DNA from: Buttiauxella gaviniae ATCC 51604
Lineage (GTDB): Bacteria; Pseudomonadota; Gammaproteobacteria; Enterobacterales; Enterobacteriaceae
Direction: 5' to 3'
Length of the DNA stretch: 64,000 nucleotides
Assembly: GCF_001654835.1 (NCBI RefSeq)
Contig: NZ_LXEP01000003.1
Coordinates: 124,001 to 188,000 of the forward strand
The notes under the pieces are model-generated. The model saw nothing but the letters and a program-made list of their open reading frames with translations. It made no database searches and was not told where the DNA came from. The position numbers and the translations under genes are program-made. Each line of letters begins with the position of its first letter. Position 1 is the stretch's first letter. Positions 1 to 8,574 of this stretch are shown in pieces.

Positions 1-295
1 GGCCACGCCAGGAGGACTCCATTTTCTGGAACTCCGCCGCGTGCATAATGTGGCTAACCTGCTTTGACAGTAGTTCATCAATAGCGGCAATACGCTGTTC
101 AATGCTGCCTACCAAATCGTGTGAAATGACGACAGCACCGGTAGCAACCTGCGCAAGGAAGCTGTCCAGTTGGCTTTTCACCTTAGGACGGTCTGCTTCT
201 TTACGAATCGCCTGGGTGTTATTGATAATATCGTCCAGGTAATCCAGTTCAGTATCGGATTGCGCCGCGGCTGGCGTCACGGTCATATCGCTCAT
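1..295 (-). CDS. tssC: Type VI secretion sheath protein TssC (VipB), N-terminal part
   Basis: The reverse strand encodes an open N-terminus beginning MSDMTVTPAAAQSDTE, about 98 codons long, that runs off the left edge of the window. TssC is the large subunit of the contractile T6SS sheath and co-assembles with TssB. The predicted N-terminus contains the typical lead-in to the sheath domain (segments DYLDDIINNTQAIRKEAD and MHAAEFQKMESSWRGL; the latter resembles the conserved pre-handshake region of TssC). The start codon overlaps the tssB stop (ATGA), so the two are translationally coupled. Identification rests on this N-terminus plus the upstream tssB; the rest is outside the window. Confidence 0.88.
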   Translation of the reverse strand, partial: MSDMTVTPAAAQSDTELDYLDDIINNTQAIRKEADRPKVKSQLDSFLAQVATGAVVISHDLVGSIEQRIAAIDELLSKQVSHIMHAAEFQKMESSWRG

Positions 296-756
296 TCCGT
301 GGCTCCTTTGGCATTCTGCTGACTGAGCATTTCGATAAGTTGCTCTTTCAGGCGATCGTTACTGGCCGTTCGATTGCGCAAATCACTCAATTGCTCTCGC
401 AGTTCAAGTAATTTACGCAGCGGTTCAACCTGCGCGACAATATTGTCTGGAGTAAAATCATCCAGGGAATTAAATTTCAGCTCAACAGCCAGCTTGCCTT
501 CATTTTCTGGCAAGGCACTGTCAACTAACAATTCAACTTTCGGTGCCATGCCTTCCATAACTTCATTAAAATTGTCTTTATCAATTTTAATGAACTGGCG
601 GTCGCGAAGTTCATCTTCACTTTGGGTGAATTCACCCATCACACCAATTACCAGTGGCAACTCTTTACTTTCCTGCGAACCGCCAGTTTCGACGTCGTAG
701 CTTATTTGCACCCGTGGTGGACGCGTCTTTGATAATTTACTCTGCGTGTTACTCAT
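292..756 (-). CDS. tssB: Type VI secretion sheath small subunit TssB (VipA)
   Basis: A 154-residue protein of the size usual for TssB. It pairs with TssC to build the contractile sheath around the Hcp tube in the cytoplasm. Family features visible are the N-terminal KTRPPRVQISYDVETGG segment, the central PLVIGVMGEFT strand, the D-R-(Q/K)F-I-x-ID-x-DNFNEVM region and a charged C-terminal helix with LRNRTASNDRLK. It is the first gene of the visible part of the operon, with tssC following by a 4-bp overlap. No other T6SS genes can be seen to the right, so the operon appears to begin here. Confidence 0.93.
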   Translation of the reverse strand: MSNTQSKLSKTRPPRVQISYDVETGGSQESKELPLVIGVMGEFTQSEDELRDRQFIKIDKDNFNEVMEGMAPKVELLVDSALPENEGKLAVELKFNSLDDFTPDNIVAQVEPLRKLLELREQLSDLRNRTASNDRLKEQLIEMLSQQNAKGATE

Positions 757-1052
757 TAATCTTCACCAATACTGATATGAGGCTATGGATTATCCCTTCT
801 CGCCTGATTGAGTACTTTCAACTGAGTTGAGGCGGTGAATATCCGAAGCCACAATAGTGCGTTCCAGCTTTCCCCTCTCGTTTGAAAGTGTGAGAAATTT
901 ACCTATCGTCCAGGAAAATTCCCACGCAAATAACCTGATTTAACCTTACTGCATATAATCCGTTTATTATCAATGTATTACTTTGCAGTCTTAAGTGCTT
1001 TATGAAGGAGTAAGAACCATTCAGGTCAGGTAGAAATTAGGGGGCGGGTAGA
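757..1052. other. Intergenic region upstream of tssB
   Basis: About 296 bases without a convincing gene, between the fidL-like stop and the tssB start, both on the reverse strand. It should hold the promoter of the T6SS operon. No clear operator, repeat or RNA gene was seen. Confidence 0.5.
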
Positions 1053-1544
1053 TTACTGGCTATGACAATAAAGGCGAGGCATACCTGCCATGCTGACGAT
1101 GACATCATTGTTGTCCAGTCGAGCCAACTGGTAATAGTCACGGTGCTGTTTTTTATAGGTAGGGAATAAATATGTTTCAGCTAATGGCTGAGGGAGATTG
1201 TCGCCAAACGCAGGGTGTACTTGCTGGGTCAACGAATGCAAATATCCTTCAGCCAGATGATAGTTTAGTTCGGCACGTCGGTTAATTCGCCAGTGTTTTT
1301 CTCCACTAAGTTGTGTTGCAGTCTGTACTAAACCCCCACTAATAAAACTGATCGCTGTTCGGTCGGGATAATAGTGAGTTTTAATCGTTCCTTGTAAGGT
1401 AATGGATTGCTGCTTTACAATTTTTATTTCAAAGGGCACCGAGCAATAGAGTTCCAGCCCGGTTTTAGCTGGATATGAAAAGAGCGCCAACCAGGGCGCA
1501 ACATTTAATGTGACGAATACGCTCGCCAGTATTTTTTTGTTCAT
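1053..1544 (-). CDS. FidL-like inner-membrane protein, copy 1
   Basis: 163 residues with one N-terminal hydrophobic segment (about residues 5-22) followed by a periplasmic domain. It is clearly related to the product of 9453-9947: both share the pattern ELYCxVP, LQGTIKTHYYPD, HPA(F/Y)G(D/E)N(L/I)P and MPRLYCH, with two conserved cysteines (in LYCxVP and LYCH) that could form a disulfide. The start codon directly abuts the stop of the upstream MarT-like regulator (TAAATG), so the pair is translationally coupled, as in ToxR/ToxS-type and MarT/FidL pairs. Its role is inferred to be a periplasmic partner or stabiliser of that regulator; this has not been shown for the family as far as I know. Confidence 0.75.
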   Translation of the reverse strand: MNKKILASVFVTLNVAPWLALFSYPAKTGLELYCSVPFEIKIVKQQSITLQGTIKTHYYPDRTAISFISGGLVQTATQLSGEKHWRINRRAELNYHLAEGYLHSLTQQVHPAFGDNLPQPLAETYLFPTYKKQHRDYYQLARLDNNDVIVSMAGMPRLYCHSQ

Positions 1545-2315
1545 TTAACCACTCGAATCACCAACCATAATTGATGTAATGCAGCCATTATCCTGCTCTT
1601 TTATTTCCCGCCGACATAAAAAATAACTCTTCAGAGTTTGTTCAGCACTGTGGTTGATGTAAACATATTTTGCTGGGGTGCCGTCGGGCATAAGAGTGAT
1701 AACACGTTGGTTGATATCATGCGCCGAGGAGTCCGGGTTTTGCACATAGATTGCTGTGTCCTGTGCCTGATGGGAAAAATGCCAGCCAGATTGCATTGCC
1801 GGTAACGGGACTGGGCCACTCTGATTCCGATAAATTAGCGCCAATAATAAAAGATTAAGTAACAGTAATGGCAGCCATACTGTTAACCAGCGGGCAGGTA
1901 AACGCGCCACCGGGGCCAGGGAGTGTAAAGTTAACAACTCTGTAGCGGCCGGTAACGTTATTACCTGCCTCAGTTTTTCTTCAGGTTCAATAACCAGTGC
2001 CGTGGAAAGTTTATAGCCAACACGTGGCATGGTAATAATTAGCCCACCATCAAGATTAAAATGCTCAAAGGCCTTACGCAGTTGAGAAATCATCTGCCAT
2101 AAACTGCCTTCCGACACCACCGTACCAAACTTCCCCCAGCCATCATGCAGCAGATTTTTTTTACAGAGCACCTCACCCTGATGTGCAATAAACAGGGCGA
2201 GGCAGCGACTGGTGGTCGCACCTAATATAATGAAATTATTTCCATCATTTACCTGAGATAAGCAGTGTAGATCCTCATCAAAAAGGATCGTGCTGTTTAA
2301 AACTACTTTAACCAT
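1545..2315 (-). CDS. MarT/ToxR-like transmembrane transcriptional regulator, copy 1
   Basis: 256 residues from the ATG preceded by CAGGTTATCT; a longer in-frame start at 2360 is less likely because this start aligns with the paralogue at 8575. An N-terminal OmpR/CadC-type winged helix (about residues 1-105, with TSRCLALFIAHQGEVL, SEGSLWQMISQLRKAF and TMPRVGYKLS) is followed by a linker, one transmembrane segment (WLTVWLPLLLLNLLLLALIY) and a periplasmic domain ending with SYFLC-x12-NGC. The two cysteines are conserved in the paralogue, suggesting a disulfide. It lies about 100 bp downstream of the fimbrial adhesin on the same strand and is coupled to a FidL-like gene. It probably controls the adhesion genes here; this is inference from context. 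Confidence 0.8.
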   Translation of the reverse strand: MVKVVLNSTILFDEDLHCLSQVNDGNNFIILGATTSRCLALFIAHQGEVLCKKNLLHDGWGKFGTVVSEGSLWQMISQLRKAFEHFNLDGGLIITMPRVGYKLSTALVIEPEEKLRQVITLPAATELLTLHSLAPVARLPARWLTVWLPLLLLNLLLLALIYRNQSGPVPLPAMQSGWHFSHQAQDTAIYVQNPDSSAHDINQRVITLMPDGTPAKYVYINHSAEQTLKSYFLCRREIKEQDNGCITSIMVGDSSG

Positions 2316-2417
2316 AGATAACCTGAGGCATGAATTATCCCACACACACTCACCAACCATACCTTATAATAGATAACACTACTCATTATTTCATAACGCC
2401 AGGTTTAAAAAACGCTT

Positions 2418-3518
2418 CTATATCATTGTTTCAAATACCACAGTAATATTCCCGGACCATTCAGAACCAGGCAATGCCATCATTTTATTTAACTCTGCGC
2501 CCGAAACTTCAACCGTTAATTTTCCTCTGGAGGTGGCTGGTGACAATCCTGAGAAAAAACGAGTTAACGATATATATGAGGGACTAGACATATAAATAAT
2601 ATTAGCATTATCTACTCCTTTCCACGGTTCGGGTAATGTCATTTTTACATTTAGTCTAGCCAATCCCCCGCTACCATCAGAAATTTGACAAGTTCTTCCT
2701 GTATAGTAGGTGCACTCCTCCAACCTTACGCTGACCCACCCCTGAGCACTGACTTTAAAAGGGATGTCGCGGTAAATGCGTGATGGAGTTAAACCACGGC
2801 CAACCCAGCTACTCCAGCCATCCTGAGGCGCTAATACTGCATGTTGTGCGCCTGGTGGAAATGTCACTTTTAGTGGCAGGTTAGAAACATGTACCTCGAT
2901 GGGTATTTCTATTCTGTCGGTGTTATAAATGGCCTCCGGCCCCATATCAAAATTTTTGCCAGGCCCCAAATTATACGCAACACTCCCTCGATAAATACCT
3001 GGGGAGGTAATCGGTGACACAACATCCCAATGTTTTAATACTGGATCACTTGCCGTGCTAATTTTATTGTATGAAATTCTATCAGCACCACGAGTATTGT
3101 AATAGTAGCATGTTCCATTAAATTCAAACTGCAGTGAAAAACTAGTTATGCTATATTGACCACCTTTATTATGGCAGGTTCCACTACTAAAAGGGTATTG
3201 TGTTCCGAGATTTGAATAAGTAGCGTCCAACGTCCATAATACATCAGATCTTGTTGATAATGATATGATATCCCCACTTTCATTGGTTAATATTACTGTC
3301 GTACGTGGAACTTGTGTTCTAAACAACACCTGCCCCTCATCGCCTGCTGTGAAATCTTTTTTAACATCAATATTAACTTCATACTCCCCTTCGACCATCA
3401 CACTGGAACTCTGACCAATAATATAATACCCTTTTAAACCGGAAGCATGTGTTTTAATTGACAGAAAAACATTGAAAATAATAAAAACAACAACATTGCA
3501 TTTAAGGTAAAAATTCAT
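2418..3518 (-). CDS. CS1/CFA-I-type fimbrial tip adhesin (CfaE/CooD-like)
   Basis: 366 residues from ATG at 3518 (the codon four before it lacks a better site). An N-terminal signal peptide (MNFYLKCNVVVFIIFNVFLSI...THA) precedes an adhesin domain and a C-terminal pilin-like domain ending in GSEWSGNITVVFETMI. Length and position as last gene of a chaperone-pilin-usher-adhesin operon match CfaE/CooD, the minor tip subunits of class 5 fimbriae. Cysteine pairs are present in both domains (for example CHNKGG / GTCYYY and CTYYTGRTC). The gene is more AT-rich than the usher gene upstream. Sequence is divergent, so the receptor cannot be predicted. Confidence in the family comes mainly from gene order and length. 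Confidence 0.75.
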   Translation of the reverse strand: MNFYLKCNVVVFIIFNVFLSIKTHASGLKGYYIIGQSSSVMVEGEYEVNIDVKKDFTAGDEGQVLFRTQVPRTTVILTNESGDIISLSTRSDVLWTLDATYSNLGTQYPFSSGTCHNKGGQYSITSFSLQFEFNGTCYYYNTRGADRISYNKISTASDPVLKHWDVVSPITSPGIYRGSVAYNLGPGKNFDMGPEAIYNTDRIEIPIEVHVSNLPLKVTFPPGAQHAVLAPQDGWSSWVGRGLTPSRIYRDIPFKVSAQGWVSVRLEECTYYTGRTCQISDGSGGLARLNVKMTLPEPWKGVDNANIIYMSSPSYISLTRFFSGLSPATSRGKLTVEVSGAELNKMMALPGSEWSGNITVVFETMI

Positions 3519-3560
3519 AATCCCAACCATAAGTCATTAAAAATAGCATCAGGCAAACAT

Positions 3561-6017
3561 TTAACTTTTCGCGCACTGAATATCACCCACCATCAACGCA
3601 TTGTTTTCCTGCGGATGGGCGTTAATATCCAGCGTTAATTCACACAGTTGTTTATCATTATGGTGAATAGCCAGCGTAGGTGATGAGGCATTCATTTCAA
3701 CGGCGAAAAAACCACCGTGTTCGGTCACGCTGCGGCTGGCGTGGTTAACTACCTGACCACCGCGTATCGGCTCACCGCTGGCATCCAGTACACGACCAAT
3801 CACCGTGACAGTTTTCATCACCTGGATTTTACGGTACTCCACACCACCACGGTTAAGCTGGTAGCTGGTGCTTTGCGGCTTAATGGTGACCGCATGATCG
3901 TCTTTTTCTAAATCGAACTGCAGATGCCCGGTTTTATACGGCTCAACCGGGATAAAGTTACGCCCCGGGCGCAGAGGCGTACTACCACCGTTTAATTCTT
4001 CTGCACGCAAATGCACTCCCGGCACATCAGATTCAACATCTATAATCATACCCGCACCGCTATAGTGCGACTCACCGCTGGCCGCAAGCTTACTGCGCCC
4101 CATTGCAACGGTGCTTTCAAGGTTAATCCCACCACTAATCCCTGAGCTGTAACTGGATTTCTGGGCATAGGTATCGCCGCGCAGTAAGCTGTTCTGGAAA
4201 CCTGCACCTACGTCGAGACCCATGCCATAACGGTCTGCGGTTAGCGTAGTGTTCAGGTTACGCACAAAGCCTTCGTCATAATCCTGCTGCCAGCCCAGAG
4301 AGGCGTTATTGTCGCGGCCACCATCACGTGCGGTTCGGCTACCAAGGCGCGCATTGACACTGCCCGATTTGGAACTGAGGCTCCAGCTAAGGTTAATATC
4401 AATGCCACGGTTGCGGCTGTTACCACTACTGTAACTCCCTGGACGGTCAAACAGCGACACGCGCCATAAGGCGTTGTTGCTAAACAATTCGCCATTATGC
4501 TGCCAGCCAATATCCACCCCGGTACCATTACTGTTACCGCTGCTGTTGCTGACACGGCTGGTCAGACTATTTTTCTGCGACAAGCGGTGTTGCAGGTTTG
4601 CTGAACTGGTGCGGGTCTCCCCTTTGTAGCTTCCGTAACGGGTGCGGGTATCCAGCCAGGACTGGTTATGACTGAGGACCAGGCTGCCGCTCCCATAATT
4701 ATAAATTCCCTGCACATCGACCCCTTGCCCGTAATTTTGCGCCCAGGAGAGGTTGTTATAGATACTGACACTGTCGCTGATACGCCAGTCAAGGGTGGTG
4801 CCATATTGCATATTGCCCTGAACCTGCTGCACAGAAAGGCCGCTAACCAGACGCGGATTAAGCAAATAGTTAAGCATCACGCCAGCATTGAGCTTGCCTT
4901 CATCCTGCTTTTCCCAGTTGCTAATCAGCTGAGTTGATTTCCCGGCATACAGGTTATAGCGCCAGCGGTTGGTCGGGTCGGTCCAGTTCTCTGGCTTATA
5001 GATGGTTTCATCGCCGCGATAAGTCACATCCCCATCTTCCACCAACCGGACTTCAACCGGGTAAATCCCCCCCGGTAGAGTGCGCGTATCAATAGTCTGC
5101 AGCCCCGGCTGAACAGGCTGGCTGTTGATTAGCTGCTGGTTACGGTAAATTTCGACGATTCCCGGGCGGTTTACCGTCACGTAAATCGGTGTTGAACTCG
5201 GGCGGTCGTTACTGATAGCCAGCGTATCGGAACTGCCAAACATCACGCCAATGGTGGTGTCCGGGCGTCCACCCATGGTAATCGGCTGCAAGCTGATGTT
5301 GTTGCTGTCGGGGGTAAAATAGCCAAGGCGTAAAAAATGCCCTTCATATTCGCGCTGGGCGTACAAATGCTGCATGCTGTAATGCATTTCATCGTAGTAG
5401 CCATTGCTTTTCGCCATTTGCCAGCCACTTTGTGCGCTCCATGTCCCGAGGCTTGCGATGGTATCCAGCCAGTAATTACCAGAAGTGCCCCCTTCACCGT
5501 CGTTCACCAGGTTAAGCTGGTTGCGCATAATCAGGCCCAGCCCGCTTTCTTCTGGCAGCAGGTAATATTTCGCTTCTCCACTAATGGTTTCAGCATCTGC
5601 GGTGACTATCGAAAGCTGTGAGTTTTCGATGCTGTACTGAATTGCCAGCAGTTTTTCTGGACAGTCAGCGCTGCAATCCCCCAGCTTGCGTTCTGTTTGC
5701 AGGATTTGAGCCCACTGCTGCTGGCGCTGCAACATATGACCCTGTACATCCATGTTGTGGGTAAATTCCAACAACCGGACCCGCTCATCACGTGAGAGCG
5801 TGATCATCGCTTCCCCAAGCAACTGCCCGTTGAGCTCGACTCGCACAGCCAGAGGCACGTCGAAAAAGTGCTCGGCAAACCCAGTGGGCAGTTGTTCAGT
5901 TTGTTGCAATAAACTAGTGGTAGTCACTGGTGTTGCATGGGCAGAACCGACACTTAAAAGCGCTAAAGCGATACTGCCTGCCAACACGTTTTGCGGAAAA
6001 TAACATCGGATATTCAT
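3561..6017 (-). CDS. CS1-type fimbrial outer-membrane usher (CfaC/TcfC-like)
   Basis: 818 residues from ATG at 6017, which gives a good signal peptide (NVLAGSIALALLSVGSAHA); the 18 extra upstream codons would spoil it. It is the outer-membrane usher that assembles and secretes the pilus. Long beta-barrel region with many alternating Tyr/Asn/Ser strands (about residues 190-640), followed by a C-terminal carboxypeptidase-like domain (VIGRVLDASGEPIRGGQVVNHASRS). Segment PGIVEIYRNQQLINSQPVQPG and TLPGGIYPVEVRLVEDG resembles the plug region of alternate-clade ushers. It lies between the pilin and the tip adhesin, the same order as cfaA-B-C-E. Confidence 0.88.
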   Translation of the reverse strand: MNIRCYFPQNVLAGSIALALLSVGSAHATPVTTTSLLQQTEQLPTGFAEHFFDVPLAVRVELNGQLLGEAMITLSRDERVRLLEFTHNMDVQGHMLQRQQQWAQILQTERKLGDCSADCPEKLLAIQYSIENSQLSIVTADAETISGEAKYYLLPEESGLGLIMRNQLNLVNDGEGGTSGNYWLDTIASLGTWSAQSGWQMAKSNGYYDEMHYSMQHLYAQREYEGHFLRLGYFTPDSNNISLQPITMGGRPDTTIGVMFGSSDTLAISNDRPSSTPIYVTVNRPGIVEIYRNQQLINSQPVQPGLQTIDTRTLPGGIYPVEVRLVEDGDVTYRGDETIYKPENWTDPTNRWRYNLYAGKSTQLISNWEKQDEGKLNAGVMLNYLLNPRLVSGLSVQQVQGNMQYGTTLDWRISDSVSIYNNLSWAQNYGQGVDVQGIYNYGSGSLVLSHNQSWLDTRTRYGSYKGETRTSSANLQHRLSQKNSLTSRVSNSSGNSNGTGVDIGWQHNGELFSNNALWRVSLFDRPGSYSSGNSRNRGIDINLSWSLSSKSGSVNARLGSRTARDGGRDNNASLGWQQDYDEGFVRNLNTTLTADRYGMGLDVGAGFQNSLLRGDTYAQKSSYSSGISGGINLESTVAMGRSKLAASGESHYSGAGMIIDVESDVPGVHLRAEELNGGSTPLRPGRNFIPVEPYKTGHLQFDLEKDDHAVTIKPQSTSYQLNRGGVEYRKIQVMKTVTVIGRVLDASGEPIRGGQVVNHASRSVTEHGGFFAVEMNASSPTLAIHHNDKQLCELTLDINAHPQENNALMVGDIQCAKS

Positions 6018-6098
6018 AATCAGCCATTTAATGCGGGGGTATCTCTTGTGCCCACGCGACGGCAGGCACAAGAGATAAAAAGAGATACTGCTAATTAA

Positions 6099-6587
6099 TT
6101 ACGGGGTAGTCTCAAACAGCATACCAACCAGGCCGGTGTAGCTACCCGGTGCATAACCACCCGCAGGTGCATCGGCAGCACGGACCTGGAATGGCACTGT
6201 CTGACCAGTGGCCGAAAGCGTTGCACTCAGAACTTCAGCACTCGTCGTGGACAACGCTACGTTATTTACCAGTACGCTCAGACCGATATTTTCCGCTGGA
6301 GTACCATTGCTGATTTCAACCGGGGATGTCAGTTTTGCAGTAATCGGCCCAGTGGTGCTCTTCATATCCAGTTGACGGACGAAGGTTGCCAGCGTTTTGG
6401 TCTGCGCGTTGTAATCCAGGTTCTGAGGGTCGTTCATCCAGTTACCACCGCCTGCTGGCGTAACGTAGAAATCATCAGTCGGAACAGTAGCGGTCACGGT
6501 CATTTGGTGAGCAATTGGGTCCGCAGCCAGTGCACTTGCAGAAGCCAAAACCAACGCCAGTGGTGCCAGCGCAATAAACTTTTTCAT
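6099..6587 (-). CDS. CS1-type major fimbrial subunit (CfaB-like)
   Basis: 162 residues from ATG at 6587, which begins a standard signal peptide (MKKFIALAPLALVLASASALAA). The mature part starts DPIAHQMTVTATVPTDDFYV, typical for CS1-family pilins, and contains PGSYTGLVGMLFE near the C-terminus. No cysteines are visible in the mature protein, also usual for this class. It is the structural subunit polymerised by donor-strand exchange. The gene lies between the periplasmic chaperone and the usher. Confidence 0.88.
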   Translation of the reverse strand: MKKFIALAPLALVLASASALAADPIAHQMTVTATVPTDDFYVTPAGGGNWMNDPQNLDYNAQTKTLATFVRQLDMKSTTGPITAKLTSPVEISNGTPAENIGLSVLVNNVALSTTSAEVLSATLSATGQTVPFQVRAADAPAGGYAPGSYTGLVGMLFETTP

Positions 6588-6627
6588 AAATTTAAATCCA
6601 ATTAATAAAGTTGAGGTTAATAAAAAG

Positions 6628-7362
6628 TTAATATCTCTTGGTTTTGTCACCTTCAATCAACTGAAAATGAAAAACCTGTCCTGCTTTTTTCGTAAAGTCA
6701 CGACTGGCTCCCGGTAATATGTGGTGCTTTGCCGTGACATCACAATTCTTTCCGTTGCTATCACAAGTTTTGAAGTGGTCTAAAAAGATCACACTGTTTC
6801 CGTTATTACGCACCGTCATGCCACTTTCATTCTGCGTAATATCAGTATTAAAACTAACTTTACCTGGGCGTACATAAACAATAGTGCCGTAACCTGCGAG
6901 TATATTGACGCCAGCACTCAGCGTTGCGCCGTAATCACTGACTTCTTTTTGCGAAACATTAAAACCACCTTTACTGTCTGGCATTACCGGAATATATCTC
7001 ACCCGGTAATAGCGTTCTTGCTGTCGATCACCCATCACAAGTAAACGCACGGTTTGCATACTTTTCGCCGGAATAATCAAACGTGCTGGGCTGGCTATGA
7101 GCGTATGCCCACCCGATGATTTCACCTGGTTAATATCCATCGCTGGCTTTTCGTTGCTTTCGCTTTTGTTTCCTGGAACGATCTCGCTGACATCAACCTT
7201 AACAAAAGCCGTGGCATCACCATCGTTGCGAATACGTTTTACAAAACTACTTTTGTCCGCATCGATGTAATCCTGCATCATGCCCACACTAATTTCTGGT
7301 GCTGCCGTGTAACCAATGACAGGCAATATAACCCCGGTTAGTAGCAAAGCGATTTTTTTCAT
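6628..7362 (-). CDS. CS1-type periplasmic fimbrial chaperone (CfaA-like)
   Basis: 244 residues from ATG at 7362, preceded by AAGGGAATTG. Signal peptide (MKKIALLLTGVILPVIGYTAA) and two immunoglobulin-like domains. The first domain contains SPARLIIPAKSMQTVRLLVMG and ERYYRVRYIPV, the usual chaperone strands, with an alternate-clade C-terminus ending GQVFHFQLIEGDKTKRY. CDSNGKNCD shows a cysteine pair in domain 2. It would cap and deliver the pilin and adhesin to the usher. First structural gene of the fimbrial operon, 41 bp before the pilin. Confidence 0.88.
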   Translation of the reverse strand: MKKIALLLTGVILPVIGYTAAPEISVGMMQDYIDADKSSFVKRIRNDGDATAFVKVDVSEIVPGNKSESNEKPAMDINQVKSSGGHTLIASPARLIIPAKSMQTVRLLVMGDRQQERYYRVRYIPVMPDSKGGFNVSQKEVSDYGATLSAGVNILAGYGTIVYVRPGKVSFNTDITQNESGMTVRNNGNSVIFLDHFKTCDSNGKNCDVTAKHHILPGASRDFTKKAGQVFHFQLIEGDKTKRY

Positions 7363-7645
7363 TAAGTTCAATTCCCTTCAACATGGCGATTATTTACAGC
7401 GTTAACCAACCAATATAAATAATTTCTAATCTTGTTAGCGCGTTATTCGCACACCTCATTGAATAGCTCGCTCAATCGACGAGGTTCATAATAGTGTTTA
7501 ACGGAAAAAAACAACACTCACTTTCACTGAATAAACCACACCATAATAATTTTTTAATTATATAAAACAACAGGTTAGCCAGTAAGGTAAAGTAAGGCAA
7601 CTTTTAACCATGGTGCAACCCAATGCAATGGGTGTGTTAACCGTT
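7363..7645. promoter_or_regulatory. AT-rich leader upstream of the CS1-type fimbrial operon
   Basis: About 280 AT-rich bases between the LuxR-type gene and the chaperone gene (same strand). No gene was seen. It should contain the fimbrial promoter and is the likely target of the nearby MarT-like and LuxR-like regulators. No invertible-switch repeats were recognised. Confidence 0.45.
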
Positions 7646-8242
7646 TTAAATTTGATGATAACCAAAGCGCCCCAATAGATTACTGAACAGTTCTGTTTTA
7701 TGAACATTGAGCTTTTTTAGTGCATATGATTTCTGCGAGTAGATAGTTTTAATACTACGCTGTGAGTTAGCTGCGATGGTTTTAATCGTCTCTCCCAGGG
7801 ATAAAGCCATCAGAACATTCTTTTCCTGAGGCGTCAGGGAAAAATGCTGCCCATCTCGTTTACAGAACCTGACTTCTTGTTTTATACAATCGAGCAGTGC
7901 TTTTTCTTCCAGACACTTGTGATAATATCTGACACCCATAATCCCACTGTTATCAGTGCCGGAGGTGAAAATCATAAAAATCGCACTGGGAAATAAGTTG
8001 CTTATCCATTTAATGGCAAAATCACCGTAGATTTCCGAAAGATAATAACTATCTATATCGAGACAAATAACACCACTGAAATGTGAAGCAATGGATTTAT
8101 GAAAAATGGCCAACTCTCCCAAACGAAAACTTATGACCTCATTGCACCTGGTGGCACAATTCTTCAGAACCTCGCTAAACTTGACGTCATCCGAAATAAC
8201 GACCAGGTTATGCCTACTAAATAGTGATGATGTTCCCGTCAT
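7646..8242 (-). CDS. LuxR-family transcriptional regulator of the first fimbrial locus
   Basis: 198 residues from ATG at 8242, chosen because AAGGAGA lies 8 bases upstream; a longer start at 8293 has nothing comparable. The C-terminal LuxR/FixJ helix-turn-helix is clear: SLTPQEKNVLMALSLGETIKTIAANSQRSIKTIYSQKSYALKKL. The N-terminal part looks like a degenerate receiver (VVISDD near the start and ICLDIDSY), so phosphorylation is uncertain. It lies just upstream of the fimbrial operon on the same strand, as is common for fimbrial regulators, and divergent to the second MarT-like gene. Confidence 0.8.
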   Translation of the reverse strand: MTGTSSLFSRHNLVVISDDVKFSEVLKNCATRCNEVISFRLGELAIFHKSIASHFSGVICLDIDSYYLSEIYGDFAIKWISNLFPSAIFMIFTSGTDNSGIMGVRYYHKCLEEKALLDCIKQEVRFCKRDGQHFSLTPQEKNVLMALSLGETIKTIAANSQRSIKTIYSQKSYALKKLNVHKTELFSNLLGRFGYHQI

Positions 8243-8574
8243 TTGTTGTCTCTCCTTAACACAACCAGTAATAAAATCGCCTTCCCGGTACATATAACTT
8301 AATGAATAAATGCAGAGACTATTATCATAGCCTTTTTATAATTAATCACAGTACTCTGATACATTCCAAATCAACACTTAAAAACCCTCAAAAAACCTGA
8401 TTGAGGCGATTCAGAATACTCTCAACAGGAAAATTAGATAATTTCAGCTTGTTGGGTATGAAACCCCTTTATTATATTTAACTAAAAACATTTAATTACC
8501 CCCAAAGCTCTTCATTTGCCTGTATAAATCAGTTAAAATGTTAAGAAGTTGTTTCGTGTTTAGGATTAATCTTA
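8243..8574. promoter_or_regulatory. Divergent regulatory region between the LuxR-type and MarT-like genes
   Basis: 332 AT-rich bases with promoters expected in both directions. A short A/T-rich stretch with several AAAAACC-type runs is present. No open frame with good coding character and no clear palindrome was found. Confidence 0.4.
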
